Shown one piece after another: positions 36,532 through 44,669 of a DNA stretch of 64,000 nt; the stretch's first letter is position 1; each line of letters starts with the position of its first letter. The DNA is taken from positions 907,001 through 971,000 of the forward strand of contig NZ_CP084911.1 in assembly GCF_020535245.1 (NCBI RefSeq), read 5' to 3'. Source of the stretch: Asticcacaulis sp. AND118. Its GTDB lineage: Bacteria; Pseudomonadota; Alphaproteobacteria; Caulobacterales; Caulobacteraceae. The notes under the pieces were generated by a model. The model was not told the origin of the DNA. It made no database searches and saw nothing but the letters and a program-made list of their open reading frames with translations. The translations under genes were made by a program, and so were the position numbers.

Positions 36532-37470
36532 CTATTTTTGCAGCGCGGCATCCAGCGCTGCGGCGAAGGCCTGCGGCTGATCGTACATAATAAAGTGCCG
36601 GCTTGCCTCAATGCGGACAATATTCAGTCGGGCGGCGCCCGCATACTGTTCCGTGTAAAAGGCGGCGGTCTGTTCCGCCGTGTAGGGCATGGAGGCGTGG
36701 TGGGGCACGAAGACATGCACCGGGACCGCGATCTTCGGCAGATCCGGGCGCAGGTCCATGACCATGTCGTCATATAAGGCCTGAGCCGAGACGCGGCGGT
36801 CGCTGGCCGCGCCCCACAGGGCGATGCGGCGCTGGTTCCTGTCGGCTTCGGTTTTGGATTCGGGCAGGGCAGCGACAATCGCATCCTGCTGCGCCCTGTA
36901 GGCCGCGTCGTCGAGCCTGAGCAGGCGGTCACGCATCTGGGCGGCCTGCGGGGCGATGGTTTCGGCGGTGGCGGCGGGGTTGAACAGCACGCCGATAAAG
37001 GGCAGGGCGTCGACGACGATCAGCCTGGACAGGGATTGCGGATGGTCGGCGGCCAGTTTCAGGCCCATCAGCCCGCCCAGGGAGTGGCCGACGACGACGG
37101 GGTCTTTCAGCCCGTTCTGCGCGATATAGGCGTTGAGTGCCTCGACCGTCGGGACGATGACCGGGCCCTGCGCATTGGCGGCGGCGGGCTCACCGGCGAA
37201 ACCGGCGATGTTGACGAGGTGAAGCCGATAGCGGGCCTTGAGCCGATCTGCGGTCGCTTCGCACACCTCGCGCGAGCAGTTGAGGCCGGGGATGAGGATA
37301 AGGTCAGGGCCGTTGCCGACGACCTCGACCGAGAAGCGCGCGGTCAGGGCGTCAGGGAAGGGTGTGGCCGCTCTGGCCCCTGACGCACAGGCGATGATGA
37401 TGGCGAAAGCGATGGTCAGCCAGACGGCAAGGGAGGGGCGCGAACGCGCGAAACGGCTGCGTTTGAACAT
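36532..37470 (-). CDS. Secreted alpha/beta hydrolase
   Basis: 312 residues. There is an N-terminal signal or anchor helix (AVWLTIAFAIIIACASGARA). The hydrolase fold follows: LILIPGLNCSREVCEATADRL (oxyanion region), nucleophile Ser130 in VVGHSLGGLMG, an acid in the MVMDLRPDLPKI region and the C-terminal His in EASRHFIMYDQP. The substrate is unknown; esterase or lactonase activity is typical. It lies 24 bp downstream of the XRE regulator gene on the same strand and is probably the last gene of that operon. AAGGAC precedes the ATG. Confidence 0.88.
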   Translation of the reverse strand: MFKRSRFARSRPSLAVWLTIAFAIIIACASGARAATPFPDALTARFSVEVVGNGPDLILIPGLNCSREVCEATADRLKARYRLHLVNIAGFAGEPAAANAQGPVIVPTVEALNAYIAQNGLKDPVVVGHSLGGLMGLKLAADHPQSLSRLIVVDALPFIGVLFNPAATAETIAPQAAQMRDRLLRLDDAAYRAQQDAIVAALPESKTEADRNQRRIALWGAASDRRVSAQALYDDMVMDLRPDLPKIAVPVHVFVPHHASMPYTAEQTAAFYTEQYAGAARLNIVRIEASRHFIMYDQPQAFAAALDAALQK

Positions 37471-37494
37471 GGAATGTCCTTATGGATTAGGGGC

Positions 37495-37707
37495 TTATTG
37501 GCCGGAAATCAGGCGGTGCGGATTGTCGAAGATCGTTTCGACGGGCAGATCGAAGATGGCGGCGATGCGATAGGCCAGATCGAGCGACGGGTCGTGTTTA
37601 TCGGATTCGATGGCGATGACGGCCTGACGCGAGACGCTGAGGCGCGCGGCCAGATCGGCCTGGGTCAGACCGGCCTCGGTGCGCAATTCTTTCAGACGGT
37701 TCTTCAT
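37495..37707 (-). CDS. Small XRE-family transcriptional regulator
   Basis: 70 residues: one Cro/C1-type helix-turn-helix (LKELRTEAGLTQADLAARLSVSRQAVIAIESDKHDPSL) and a short tail (AYRIAAIFDLPVETIFDN). This is the compact YozG-like type that commonly pairs with a small membrane protein gene. Its ATG overlaps the stop of the upstream membrane gene by 4 bp (ATGA), so they are co-translated. Dyads in the operon promoter region (38134-38206) are probable binding sites, implying autoregulation. Confidence 0.93.
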   Translation of the reverse strand: MKNRLKELRTEAGLTQADLAARLSVSRQAVIAIESDKHDPSLDLAYRIAAIFDLPVETIFDNPHRLISGQ

Positions 37708-38093
37708 TTAACGGTGCGGATGAAGGCGCAGGTGACGCCATAACAGCCCCAGAACAGGGCGTAGACGAGATAAAGCGGCATAATCTGTACCTCAGCGAAG
37801 TTTTCGATAAAGCCTATGGCCGTGCAGATAAACAGGGTCAGCCCTGTGGCTACGATGAACCGCTTGCTCAAAAGAAGGCGGAAATACTCATCGACCCGAT
37901 CCAGAAAGCGCAGCGCCGTAAAAATGGTGCCGCCGATGGGCAGGGCGGGCAGGGCGGCCACGGTGTACAGAAACGGCCCTTGCGGATGGACGTTACGGAT
38001 AAACAGGATCACGCCGACCAGAACGGCGGCATACAGGGCCATCCAGAAAACCAGGTGGACATTGTATTCTACGGCAGGCGTTTTCAGGTTCAT
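37704..38093 (-). CDS. Small four-helix membrane protein paired with the XRE regulator
   Basis: 129 residues with four predicted membrane helices (LVFWMALYAAVLVGVILFI; FLYTVAALPALPIGGTIF; FIVATGLTLFICTAIGFIE; IMPLYLVYALFWGCYGVTCAF). No named family was recognised. Such proteins are often found in front of small XRE regulators and may modulate them or sense membrane state; this is a genomic pattern, not a shown function. It is first in the operon membrane protein - XRE - hydrolase. Confidence 0.82.
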   Translation of the reverse strand: MNLKTPAVEYNVHLVFWMALYAAVLVGVILFIRNVHPQGPFLYTVAALPALPIGGTIFTALRFLDRVDEYFRLLLSKRFIVATGLTLFICTAIGFIENFAEVQIMPLYLVYALFWGCYGVTCAFIRTVK

Positions 38094-38133
38094 GGGTGTC
38101 GTCCTCGATTGAAATGAAAGGACATCGGGCCGG

Positions 38134-38206
38134 ATGTAAGGTTTAGCTTACATTGTGCAAATGTAATGTCAACCTGACATCATCAAAAAAGTCAGGTCAA
38201 CCTGAC
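38134..38206. promoter_or_regulatory. Three dyad sites around the XRE operon promoter
   Basis: Three perfect dyads: ATGTAAG-N6-CTTACAT (38134-38153), ATGTCA-ACC-TGACAT (38166-38180) and GTCAGGT-CA-ACCTGAC (38191-38206). The last two share TCAACCTGACA, 28 bp apart. On the minus strand TTGACA (38172-38167) could be a -35 element overlapped by the middle dyad. Binding by the XRE protein encoded in the operon is inferred. The promoter -10 is only weakly matched. Confidence 0.6.
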
Positions 38207-38254
38207 ACGCCATTTTGCCGCACTTGCGACCGGCATGATGCTGTGATATTTAGT

Positions 38255-38268
38255 ACTGACCGGTCAGT
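38255..38268. promoter_or_regulatory. Palindromic operator before the second tetR gene
   Basis: ACTGACCGGTCAGT is a perfect 14-bp palindrome ending 13 bp before the tetR ATG, with a further CAGTA half repeat after it. CTGACCGGTCAG-type sites are typical operators of TetR-family regulators, so autoregulation of the exporter operon is likely. Confidence 0.75.
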
Positions 38269-38281
38269 CAGTAATTAAGCC

Positions 38282-38908
38282 ATGTCTATCCTGCCTAAGA
38301 AAAGAGTGCGCCTGTCGCCCGATGTCCGCCGTGACGCCTTGCTGCAGGCGGCCTACGATCTGTTCAGCCGACACGGCTACGCCGATACGCGTATGGATGA
38401 TGTGGCGGCGGCGGCGGGCGTGTCGAAGGGTACGGTCTATCTGTATTTCCCAACCAAGGAAGCGCTGTTCGAGGCCCTGTTGCGACGCGACGTACTGCCG
38501 CGTATCGGGCGGCTGTTGTTCGTGCTGGAGCACTATAACGGCCCCGTCGGCTGGCTGTTGAAGCGCGTGGCGGGGTTTGTGGGCGGCAAGCTCGATTCGG
38601 GCAATGTGCCGCTCTACCCCAAGCTTCTGATCCGCGAAGCGGCACGCTTTCCGGAGCTGGCGCGTTTCTATCACGAAGAGGTGGTGACGCGGGTTCTGGC
38701 GGCGCTGGAGGCGCTGTTTGCGCGGGCCATCGCGCGCGGCGAACTGCGGGCCGGAGACGCGAAGCTTTATGCCCATCTGTTTATCGCCCCGGTGGTCAAG
38801 GCCGCCCTGTGGCACTTCACCTTCGGCGAGGTGGCCGAACCGGCGGTGAAAGCGCGGCCCTATCTGAAGGCCCATGTCGAGACGTTTCTGAGGGGATTGA
38901 AGCCATGA
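38282..38908 (+). CDS. TetR-family regulator of the ABC exporter operon
   Basis: 208 residues. The N-terminal helix-turn-helix (about 14-62) has the TetR signature YADTRMDDVAAAAGVSKGTVYLYFPTKEALFEALL. The C-terminal domain (PKLLIREAARFPELARFYHEEV) is of the type seen with efflux regulators. It is first in the run tetR-HlyD-ATPase-permease, and its TGA overlaps the ATG of the adaptor gene (ATGA). Being cotranscribed with the exporter and having a palindrome at its own start, it probably represses the whole operon until a substrate appears. Confidence 0.93.
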   Translation: MSILPKKRVRLSPDVRRDALLQAAYDLFSRHGYADTRMDDVAAAAGVSKGTVYLYFPTKEALFEALLRRDVLPRIGRLLFVLEHYNGPVGWLLKRVAGFVGGKLDSGNVPLYPKLLIREAARFPELARFYHEEVVTRVLAALEALFARAIARGELRAGDAKLYAHLFIAPVVKAALWHFTFGEVAEPAVKARPYLKAHVETFLRGLKP

Positions 38909-39855
38909 GGATTGAAGCCAAGGCCGGCCGTTACGCGCTCCTATGCTTGCCATTGCTCCTGACGGCGTGCGCCAAAGAAGAGGCCGGCCACTATACCGGC
39001 TATGTCGAGGCACAGTCGGTCGCCGTGGCCGCGCCGCAGTCCGGCTGGCTGACCGAGGTCTATGTCGACGATGGCGCGGCTGTGGCCGAAGGGCAGCCGC
39101 TGTTCACCCTCGACGCCACGCAGCAGCAACAGGCGCTGACCGGGGCGCAAAGCCGCGTGCAGGCGGCGGAAGCCACGGCGACCGACCTGACCAAGGGCGC
39201 ACGCGAGGCGGATATTGCGCCGCTGCTGAAAGAGCGCGATCAGGCCCGCGCCTCGCTCGACCTGGCCCGTTCCGAAGAGGCGCGCTACGCCAGACTGGCG
39301 CCGCAGGGCTATGTGTCGCAGGCCAAGCTCGATCAGTTGCGCGCTACGCGAAAGGCGGCGGAGGCCAGCGTCGCGGCCATCGAGCGCAATATAGACGCCC
39401 AGCGTCAGGCGGCGCGCAGCGATCAACGGGTTGCCGCCCGTGCGCAGGCGCAGGCCGCCGGGGCCGATGCCGCTCAGGCGCAATGGGCGCTGGACGAGCG
39501 CGCGGTGCGCTCGCGCCTGAACGGGCAGGTCGAGCGCCGGTTGCGCGAAGCCGGTGAGTTCGTCACCGCCGGAACACCGGTGATCAGCGTCTATCCCAAG
39601 GGACGCAAATTCGTGCGCTTCTACGTGCCGCAGGCCGATCTGGCCAAGTTCAAGGTCGGGCAGTCGATCCGCGTGACCTGTGACGGCTGCGCGGGGCAAA
39701 CGGCCAAGGTGCGCTACATCTCGCCGGAGGCTGAGTTTACGCCGCCGGTCATCTATTCGGTGCGCGAGCGCAAGAAGCTGGTCTTCCTGATCGAGGCGAC
39801 GCCGCAAAAGCCCGAAACGCTGAAGGCCGGTCAGCCGGTGGACGTGGCGCTGTGA
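38905..39855 (+). CDS. HlyD-family adaptor lipoprotein of an ABC exporter
   Basis: 316 residues from the ATG at 38905 (4-bp overlap with tetR). The lipobox-like LLLTACAK gives a lipidated Cys near 19. The lipoyl half motif (SVAVAAPQSGWLTEVYVDDGAAVAEGQPLFTLD) leads into an Ala/Gln-rich coiled coil at about 75-195, then the second half and barrel (RSRLNGQVERRLREAGEFV, VRFYVPQADLAKFKVGQS). This is the YhiI/YbhG type that works with ABC-2 exporters. The ATPase gene overlaps its end (GTGA). Confidence 0.92.
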   Translation: MRIEAKAGRYALLCLPLLLTACAKEEAGHYTGYVEAQSVAVAAPQSGWLTEVYVDDGAAVAEGQPLFTLDATQQQQALTGAQSRVQAAEATATDLTKGAREADIAPLLKERDQARASLDLARSEEARYARLAPQGYVSQAKLDQLRATRKAAEASVAAIERNIDAQRQAARSDQRVAARAQAQAAGADAAQAQWALDERAVRSRLNGQVERRLREAGEFVTAGTPVISVYPKGRKFVRFYVPQADLAKFKVGQSIRVTCDGCAGQTAKVRYISPEAEFTPPVIYSVRERKKLVFLIEATPQKPETLKAGQPVDVAL

Positions 39856-40766
39856 CCGATCTCGCTATCGACGTTCACGGCCTGACCAAGCGCTTCGGCG
39901 ATCGCACGGCGGTCGACAATGTCGCGATCCGGATGCCAAGAGGGCAGGTCTGGGGCTTTCTGGGCCCCAACGGGTCTGGCAAGACCACGACCATCCGTAT
40001 GCTGTGCGGGCTGTTGCGGCCCGATGCCGGGCAGGGGACGTGTCTGGGCCACGACATCATCGCCGAGAGCCGTCAGATCAAGCGGCAGGTCGGTTACATG
40101 ACGCAGAAGTTTTCCTTTTGGGAAGACCTGTCGATCCGCGAAAATCTGGAGTTCGTGGCGCGGCTCTACGAGTTGAAAAACGTCAGGCACGTCATTGACC
40201 GGACGCTGGAAACCCTCGGCCTGACCAGCCGTCAGAAACAACTGGCCGGCACCCTGTCCGGCGGCTGGAAGCAGCGGCTGGCGCTGGCGGCGTGCACCCT
40301 GCACAATCCGTCCATGCTGCTGCTGGACGAGCCGACGGCAGGCGTCGATCCGCAGGCGCGGCGCGACTTCTGGGACCAGATCCACCGGCTGGCCGGCGAA
40401 GGCCTGACCGTGCTGGTCTCGACCCACTACATGGACGAGGCGGAACGCTGCGACGAGATCGTCTATATCGCCTACGGCAAGCTGATGACGCAGGGGCCGG
40501 TGACACGCATCATCGACGAAAGCGGCCTGCACACCTGGGTGGCGGAGGGTTCCGGGGTGCGCGGTTTGGCCGAACGCCTGCGCGGGCGCGATGGCGCCGA
40601 ACACGTCGCCTATTTCGGCTCGGCCCTGCACGTGTCAGGCGGCGATGCGGCCACACTCGACGCCCTGATCGCCAGCGAAGGGGGCGGGACGCAATGGCGG
40701 CGCGAACGCCCCAGCCTCGAAGACGTGTTCATCCATCTAATGAGTAAAGCGGAGGACAAGTCATGA
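39852..40766 (+). CDS. ABC exporter ATP-binding protein
   Basis: 304 residues from a GTG at 39852 overlapping the adaptor stop codon. Walker A is GPNGSGKTTT, the Q-loop is in VGYMTQKFSFWEDLS, the signature is LSGGWKQRLA, Walker B is MLLLDEPTAGVDP and the H-loop His is in VLVSTHYMDEAERCDE. The C-terminal extension is typical of ABC-2/DrrA-type drug exporters. It would energise the single permease encoded downstream. Only one ATPase domain is present, unlike the double-domain YbhF. Confidence 0.95.
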   Translation: MTDLAIDVHGLTKRFGDRTAVDNVAIRMPRGQVWGFLGPNGSGKTTTIRMLCGLLRPDAGQGTCLGHDIIAESRQIKRQVGYMTQKFSFWEDLSIRENLEFVARLYELKNVRHVIDRTLETLGLTSRQKQLAGTLSGGWKQRLALAACTLHNPSMLLLDEPTAGVDPQARRDFWDQIHRLAGEGLTVLVSTHYMDEAERCDEIVYIAYGKLMTQGPVTRIIDESGLHTWVAEGSGVRGLAERLRGRDGAEHVAYFGSALHVSGGDAATLDALIASEGGGTQWRRERPSLEDVFIHLMSKAEDKS

Positions 40767-40861
40767 AAAGAGACTCCGTGCCAGCCACTCCGCCTTCCCA
40801 TTCCAGGTTTTGTCCGTTTCTCCTCGCGGAAAAAGCGGACGGGGCGGAGGACAGGTCATGA
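40763..40861 (+). CDS. Possible 32-codon linker ORF between ATPase and permease genes
   Basis: An ATG overlapping the ATPase stop (ATGA, 40763) opens a frame of 32 codons. It ends with a TGA (40859-40861) overlapping the permease ATG. The GGAGGACAAGTCATGA around its start is echoed by GGAGGACAGGTCATGA at the permease start. The frame's last residues (AEKADGAEDRS) also echo the ATPase C-terminus (SKAEDKS). This looks like a local duplication whose product is a coupling ORF; it need not make a functional peptide. Confidence 0.4.
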   Translation: MKRDSVPATPPSHSRFCPFLLAEKADGAEDRS

Positions 40862-41988
40862 TCGCCCCGCTGAAGCGCATCCTCGCCATACTGGCCAAGG
40901 AATTTATCCAGATGCGGCGCGACCGCATGACCTTCGGCATGATGATCATGGTGCCGATCATCCAGTTGACCCTGTTCGGTTTCGCCATCAATTCCGATCC
41001 GCGCCGCCTGCCGACGGCCCTGTACCTTGAAGAGACCAGCCCCGTCGTTCGTTCGATCGCCGCCGCCATGGCCGAGTCGACCTATTTCGACGTGCGTACT
41101 CAGGTCTCCGACCCTGCTAAGGCCGACCGCCTGCTGGAAGCCGGCGAGGTGGCTTTCGTCGTCGAAGTGCCGTCGGGCTTTACGAGAAGCCTTTTGCGCG
41201 GCGAGCGGCCGCAACTGCTGCTGTCGGCGGATGCGTCCGATCCGGCGGCGACATCCGGGGCGGTGGGGCAGATGAACGAGATCGTCCGGCGCGCGCTCAG
41301 CCATGACCTTGGGCGTGGCTGGTCGGGTTTGCAGGCCGCTCCGCCGCCGGTCGAGGTCATCGTGCATCGCCGCTACAATCCCGAAGGCATCACTCAGTAC
41401 AATATCGTGCCGGGCCTGCTGGGCGTTATTCTGACCATGACCATGATCATGATCACCTCCATGGCCATGACACGGGAACGCGAGCGCGGCACGCTGGAAA
41501 ACCTGCTGGCCATGCCCGCCCGCCCGTGGGAGGTGATGGTGGGGAAGATCACGCCCTATGTCGGGGTTGGGCTGATCCAGACGGGCATTGTGCTGATGGC
41601 CTCGACCTGGGTGTTTGGCGTGCCGTTTCTGGGCTCCCCGTGGCTGCTGATGGCCTGCGTGGGGCTGTTCATCATCGCCAATCTGGCGGTGGGCTTCACC
41701 TTTTCCACCGTGGCCCGCACCCAGATGCAGGCCATGCAGATGACCTTTTTCTTCTTCCTGCCGTCGATCCTGTTGTCGGGTTTCATGTTCCCGTTCCGGG
41801 GGATGCCCGACTGGGCGCAGTGGATCGGCTCGGTATTCCCGTTGACCCACTTCCTGCGCGCCGTGAGGGGCATCATGCTCAAAGGGGCCGATGCGGCGGC
41901 GGTATGGCATAATATCTGGCCGCTGCTGATCTTCATCACCTTCGCCAGTTTTATCGCTCTCAAGCGTTATCGGGTGACGCTGGATTGA
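40858..41988 (+). CDS. ABC-2 type permease of the exporter
   Basis: 376 residues from the ATG at 40858 (GGAGG upstream). The N-terminal helix (MTFGMMIMVPIIQLTLFGFAI) is followed by a large periplasmic loop (about 45-175), then five more helices. Family motifs are MAMTRERERGTLENLLAMPARPWEVMVGKI and LPSILLSGFMFPFRGMPDWAQWIGSVFPLTHFLRAVRGIMLKG. It is of the YbhR/YbhS type. Systems of this kind often have two permeases; only one is here, so it probably works as a homodimer. Confidence 0.94.
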   Translation: MIAPLKRILAILAKEFIQMRRDRMTFGMMIMVPIIQLTLFGFAINSDPRRLPTALYLEETSPVVRSIAAAMAESTYFDVRTQVSDPAKADRLLEAGEVAFVVEVPSGFTRSLLRGERPQLLLSADASDPAATSGAVGQMNEIVRRALSHDLGRGWSGLQAAPPPVEVIVHRRYNPEGITQYNIVPGLLGVILTMTMIMITSMAMTRERERGTLENLLAMPARPWEVMVGKITPYVGVGLIQTGIVLMASTWVFGVPFLGSPWLLMACVGLFIIANLAVGFTFSTVARTQMQAMQMTFFFFLPSILLSGFMFPFRGMPDWAQWIGSVFPLTHFLRAVRGIMLKGADAAAVWHNIWPLLIFITFASFIALKRYRVTLD

Positions 41989-42016
41989 GCATGAATTTTT
42001 TTTACACGACGCAAAA

Positions 42017-42032
42017 TTAACCTAAATTAACC
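42017..42032. promoter_or_regulatory. Possible CtrA-like site before the chemoreceptor gene
   Basis: Two TTAACC half sites spaced 10 bp start to start (TTAACC-N4-TTAACC) lie about 50 bp before the MCP ATG. The known CtrA site is TTAA-N7-TTAA; here the spacer between TTAA units is 6, so the match is imperfect. CtrA control of motility genes is well known in Caulobacterales, which is the only further support. Confidence 0.3.
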
Positions 42033-42081
42033 GATCGGGCCTTACAACCATCCTCAGTTTCTTTTCAAGACGAGACGGAAG

Positions 42082-43533
42082 ATGACGGTTCAGGGTATCA
42101 AGCCCCTGCGCGACGGCGTGCTGGCGGGCGCATTGGTGTTCGGCGTGGCGTTGGTGGCGTCGCTGGCGGTTTATATGACGGCGCAGCATGGCATGAAGAC
42201 CGAGATTCGCGACAATCTGAGCGGGCTCTCGAATCAGGCCGCGGTGCTGCTGGATGCCGAAACCCTTTCGACCTTCACATCCGGGACGGACAAGGCGGGC
42301 GCCGATTATCAGAAGGTCGCTGCGCCGTTTCAGAAACTGGTCGATGCCGACAAGCGTCTGGCCTTCATCTACGCCATGGTCGAGCGCGAGGGTAAGGTCT
42401 ATTTCGTCATGGATGTGCAGCCGACCGGCAGCGCCAGTGAACCCTCGGCGGTCATGGAGGAGTATAAAGACGCCTCGCCCCTTCTGGTTCAGGCCTTCCG
42501 CGACCGCAAGGCTGCGACCGAAAGCGAACCGGTTACCGATAAATGGGGCACCTTCCTGTCCGGTTATGCGCCCTATACCGATGCTTCGGGGCAGTTTGCC
42601 GGTCTGGTCGGGGTGGACATCACGCTTAAAGAATATCAGGCCAGCCTCAATCGCATCCGCCTGGCGCTGCTGATCGGTCTGGGGCTGGCCGCCCTGTGCG
42701 CGGTCGGCGTCGGCCTTGGCGTCTATCGGGCGCGTCAGGTCATGGCCCGCTCGCGTCAGGCCGCGGCGGAACAGGCGCAGCGCATCAGCGACATGGAGCG
42801 TCAGCGTCAGGAAACCGAAGCGGACGAGGCCGAACGTGCTGCGCAACTGCGCCGCCGCACGCTGAATACGCTGGCTGACGAACTGGAGGCTTCGGTAACG
42901 ACGGTGGTCAGCGAAGTGGTATCGGCCACGGCTCTGCTGAAAGGCGAAGCCGATAATGTCACCCACATTGCGCAGGACACCAAAACGCGCACCCAACGCG
43001 TTTCTGGTATTTCGCAGGATGCCGCCTCCAACTCCGCTCAGGTGGCGGCCGCCGCTGAAGAACTGACGGCCTCCATCGCCGCCATCCGCGAACAGGCCGA
43101 ACACGCCGCCGCCGTGGTGAAGGTGGCCTCGGATAAGGGCGATACGGCCAAGTCGGTTATTCAACGCTTAAGCGAATCGTCGGGTCGTATCGGCGATGTC
43201 GTCGGCCTGATCAACACGATTGCTGGGCAAATCAACCTCCTGTCGCTCAATGCAACGATTGAGGCGGCGCGCGCGGGTGAGGCGGGTCGCGGCTTTGCCG
43301 TTGTGGCCTCTGAGGTCAAGGCCCTGTCCAATCAGGTGTCAAAAGCGCTGGGCGATATTTCGGCGCTGGTCGGCGCGATCCAGTCGGAAACCCAGTTGTC
43401 GGTCGAGGCGATGAACGACATCCTCCATACCATTGCCGAGATTGAGGCCGGCACCGGTGTCATTGCCGAAGCCGTGGGTCAGCAGTCGCAGGTGACAGCG
43501 GAAATTTCGCACACTATTTCGATGTCGGCATAG
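42082..43533 (+). CDS. Methyl-accepting chemotaxis protein, 3' end truncated at a deletion junction
   Basis: 483 residues. Helix 1 is at about 12-34. A periplasmic Cache-like sensor domain follows ([40 protein letters not shown]), then helix 2 at about 196-215 and a cytoplasmic signalling domain with hairpin tip [32 protein letters not shown]. The last residues ([13 protein letters not shown], then stop) end abruptly: from about 43519 the DNA matches the antisense of a TonB receptor gene. The usual last helix turns and tail are missing, although the signalling tip is intact. Function may be partly retained. The ribosome site is GACGGAAG. Confidence 0.85.
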   Translation: MTVQGIKPLRDGVLAGALVFGVALVASLAVYMTAQHGMKTEIRDNLSGLSNQAAVLLDAETLSTFTSGTDKAGADYQKVAAPFQKLVDADKRLAFIYAMVEREGKVYFVMDVQPTGSASEPSAVMEEYKDASPLLVQAFRDRKAATESEPVTDKWGTFLSGYAPYTDASGQFAGLVGVDITLKEYQASLNRIRLALLIGLGLAALCAVGVGLGVYRARQVMARSRQAAAEQAQRISDMERQRQETEADEAERAAQLRRRTLNTLADELEASVTTVVSEVVSATALLKGEADNVTHIAQDTKTRTQRVSGISQDAASNSAQVAAAAEELTASIAAIREQAEHAAAVVKVASDKGDTAKSVIQRLSESSGRIGDVVGLINTIAGQINLLSLNATIEAARAGEAGRGFAVVASEVKALSNQVSKALGDISALVGAIQSETQLSVEAMNDILHTIAEIEAGTGVIAEAVGQQSQVTAEISHTISMSA

Positions 43534-44642
43534 GACCGCGAGCCTTCAAACGGCGTAAAGTCGCCGTCGGACTTCGACACCTGACGACCATTGTCCGCAG
43601 CTGTGATCGAGGTCAGGGTGTAGTCGCCGCGCGACCAGTTAAGTGTCAGCGTTGCGCCTGTCTGATCGGTCTTGGAAGAGCCATCCACATTGGACGCACC
43701 GACATCGGGAGCCTTGGTTGCGGCGTTCCCGTAGTCATCAAAGGCCGCGCTGGCGCCTTTGAAGGTCGCATTGTCGGGATAGGCCGGCTCGATATAGCGC
43801 GCAATCGGCGTACCGTCCGAGTTGCGGGCCCGCAGCGACAATAGCGCTTCGAAATCGTCGTTCGGACGATAGAGCAACTGGAAGCGGACGGCGGAGTCGT
43901 TCACCTTGCCGAAATCATCTTCCCCCGTGACTTTGTTGGTCGCTATGCCGCCGCGCTTTTCTGTACTGAACGAGAGACGTGCCGCCAGTGTTTCGGACAA
44001 CGGACCCGTCACGGCGCCCTGTGCGTTATAGCTGTCGAAATTACCCAGCCCCACGCGCGCAAAGCCGCCCGGCGTAAACTGCGGCTTGCGCGAGACGTAG
44101 TGGATCGCCCCGCCGACCGTATTCTTGCCCCACAGCGTGCCTTGCGGCCCCCTGAGCACTTCGACGCGATCAAGATCGAAGGCCGGAAAGGCCTGAAACC
44201 AAGGCGCGTTCAGATAGACTTCGTCTATATAGACACCGACCGGGTTGACGACATTGGCCGCCGGATCGTTGGAGCCGATGCCGCGGATGAACCAGCGCGG
44301 GCGATTGCGCGACTCGGTCTGCGCGGCAGAGGCGTTGGGGATAAAGCGCACCACGTCACCGGCCGAGCGGATTTCCTGCCGCTCCAGCGCGATGCCTGAA
44401 ACCACGCTGAGGGCGGTCGGCACCTTCTGGGCGCTTTCCGAACGTTTGTTGGCCGTGACCACTACGGTTTCAACGCTGCCGGCCTTGTCATTGCGGCGCA
44501 GGGCGGCTTCTTCGGCGGCTTGACGTGTGATCGACTGATCGTCCGCCGGTGTCGTCTCATCTGCAAAGGCGGGGACCGTAAAGGCAAGGAGAGTCGTGGA
44601 GGCGAGCCACAGCGCGCGCCGTCCGATAAGGGAGGTCGTCAT
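43479..44642 (-). pseudogene. TonB-dependent receptor, truncated to its N-terminal half
   Basis: Reads 387 residues: signal peptide (ending AFA), TonB box (ETVVVTANKR), complete plug (SAGDVVRFIPNAS, RGIGSNDPAANVVNPVGVYIDEV, DRVEVLRGPQGTLWGKNTVGGAIHYVS) and the first few barrel strands. Homology stops at about SRSYADIE. The last 11 or so residues ([11 protein letters not shown]) are antisense of the chemoreceptor gene. Receptors of this type have about 700-800 residues, so roughly half the barrel is gone and no pore can form. It lies 27 bp after the DszB-like gene on the same strand and probably once imported that protein's substrate. Confidence 0.85.
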
Positions 44643-44669
44643 AAGAAAAGCTTCTTTTTATCTGTCGGG

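Noticed and set aside
40729-41910. 393-codon open frame antisense to the ABC permease
   Set aside because: His/Gln/Gly-rich antisense of a membrane protein; no ribosome site or family.
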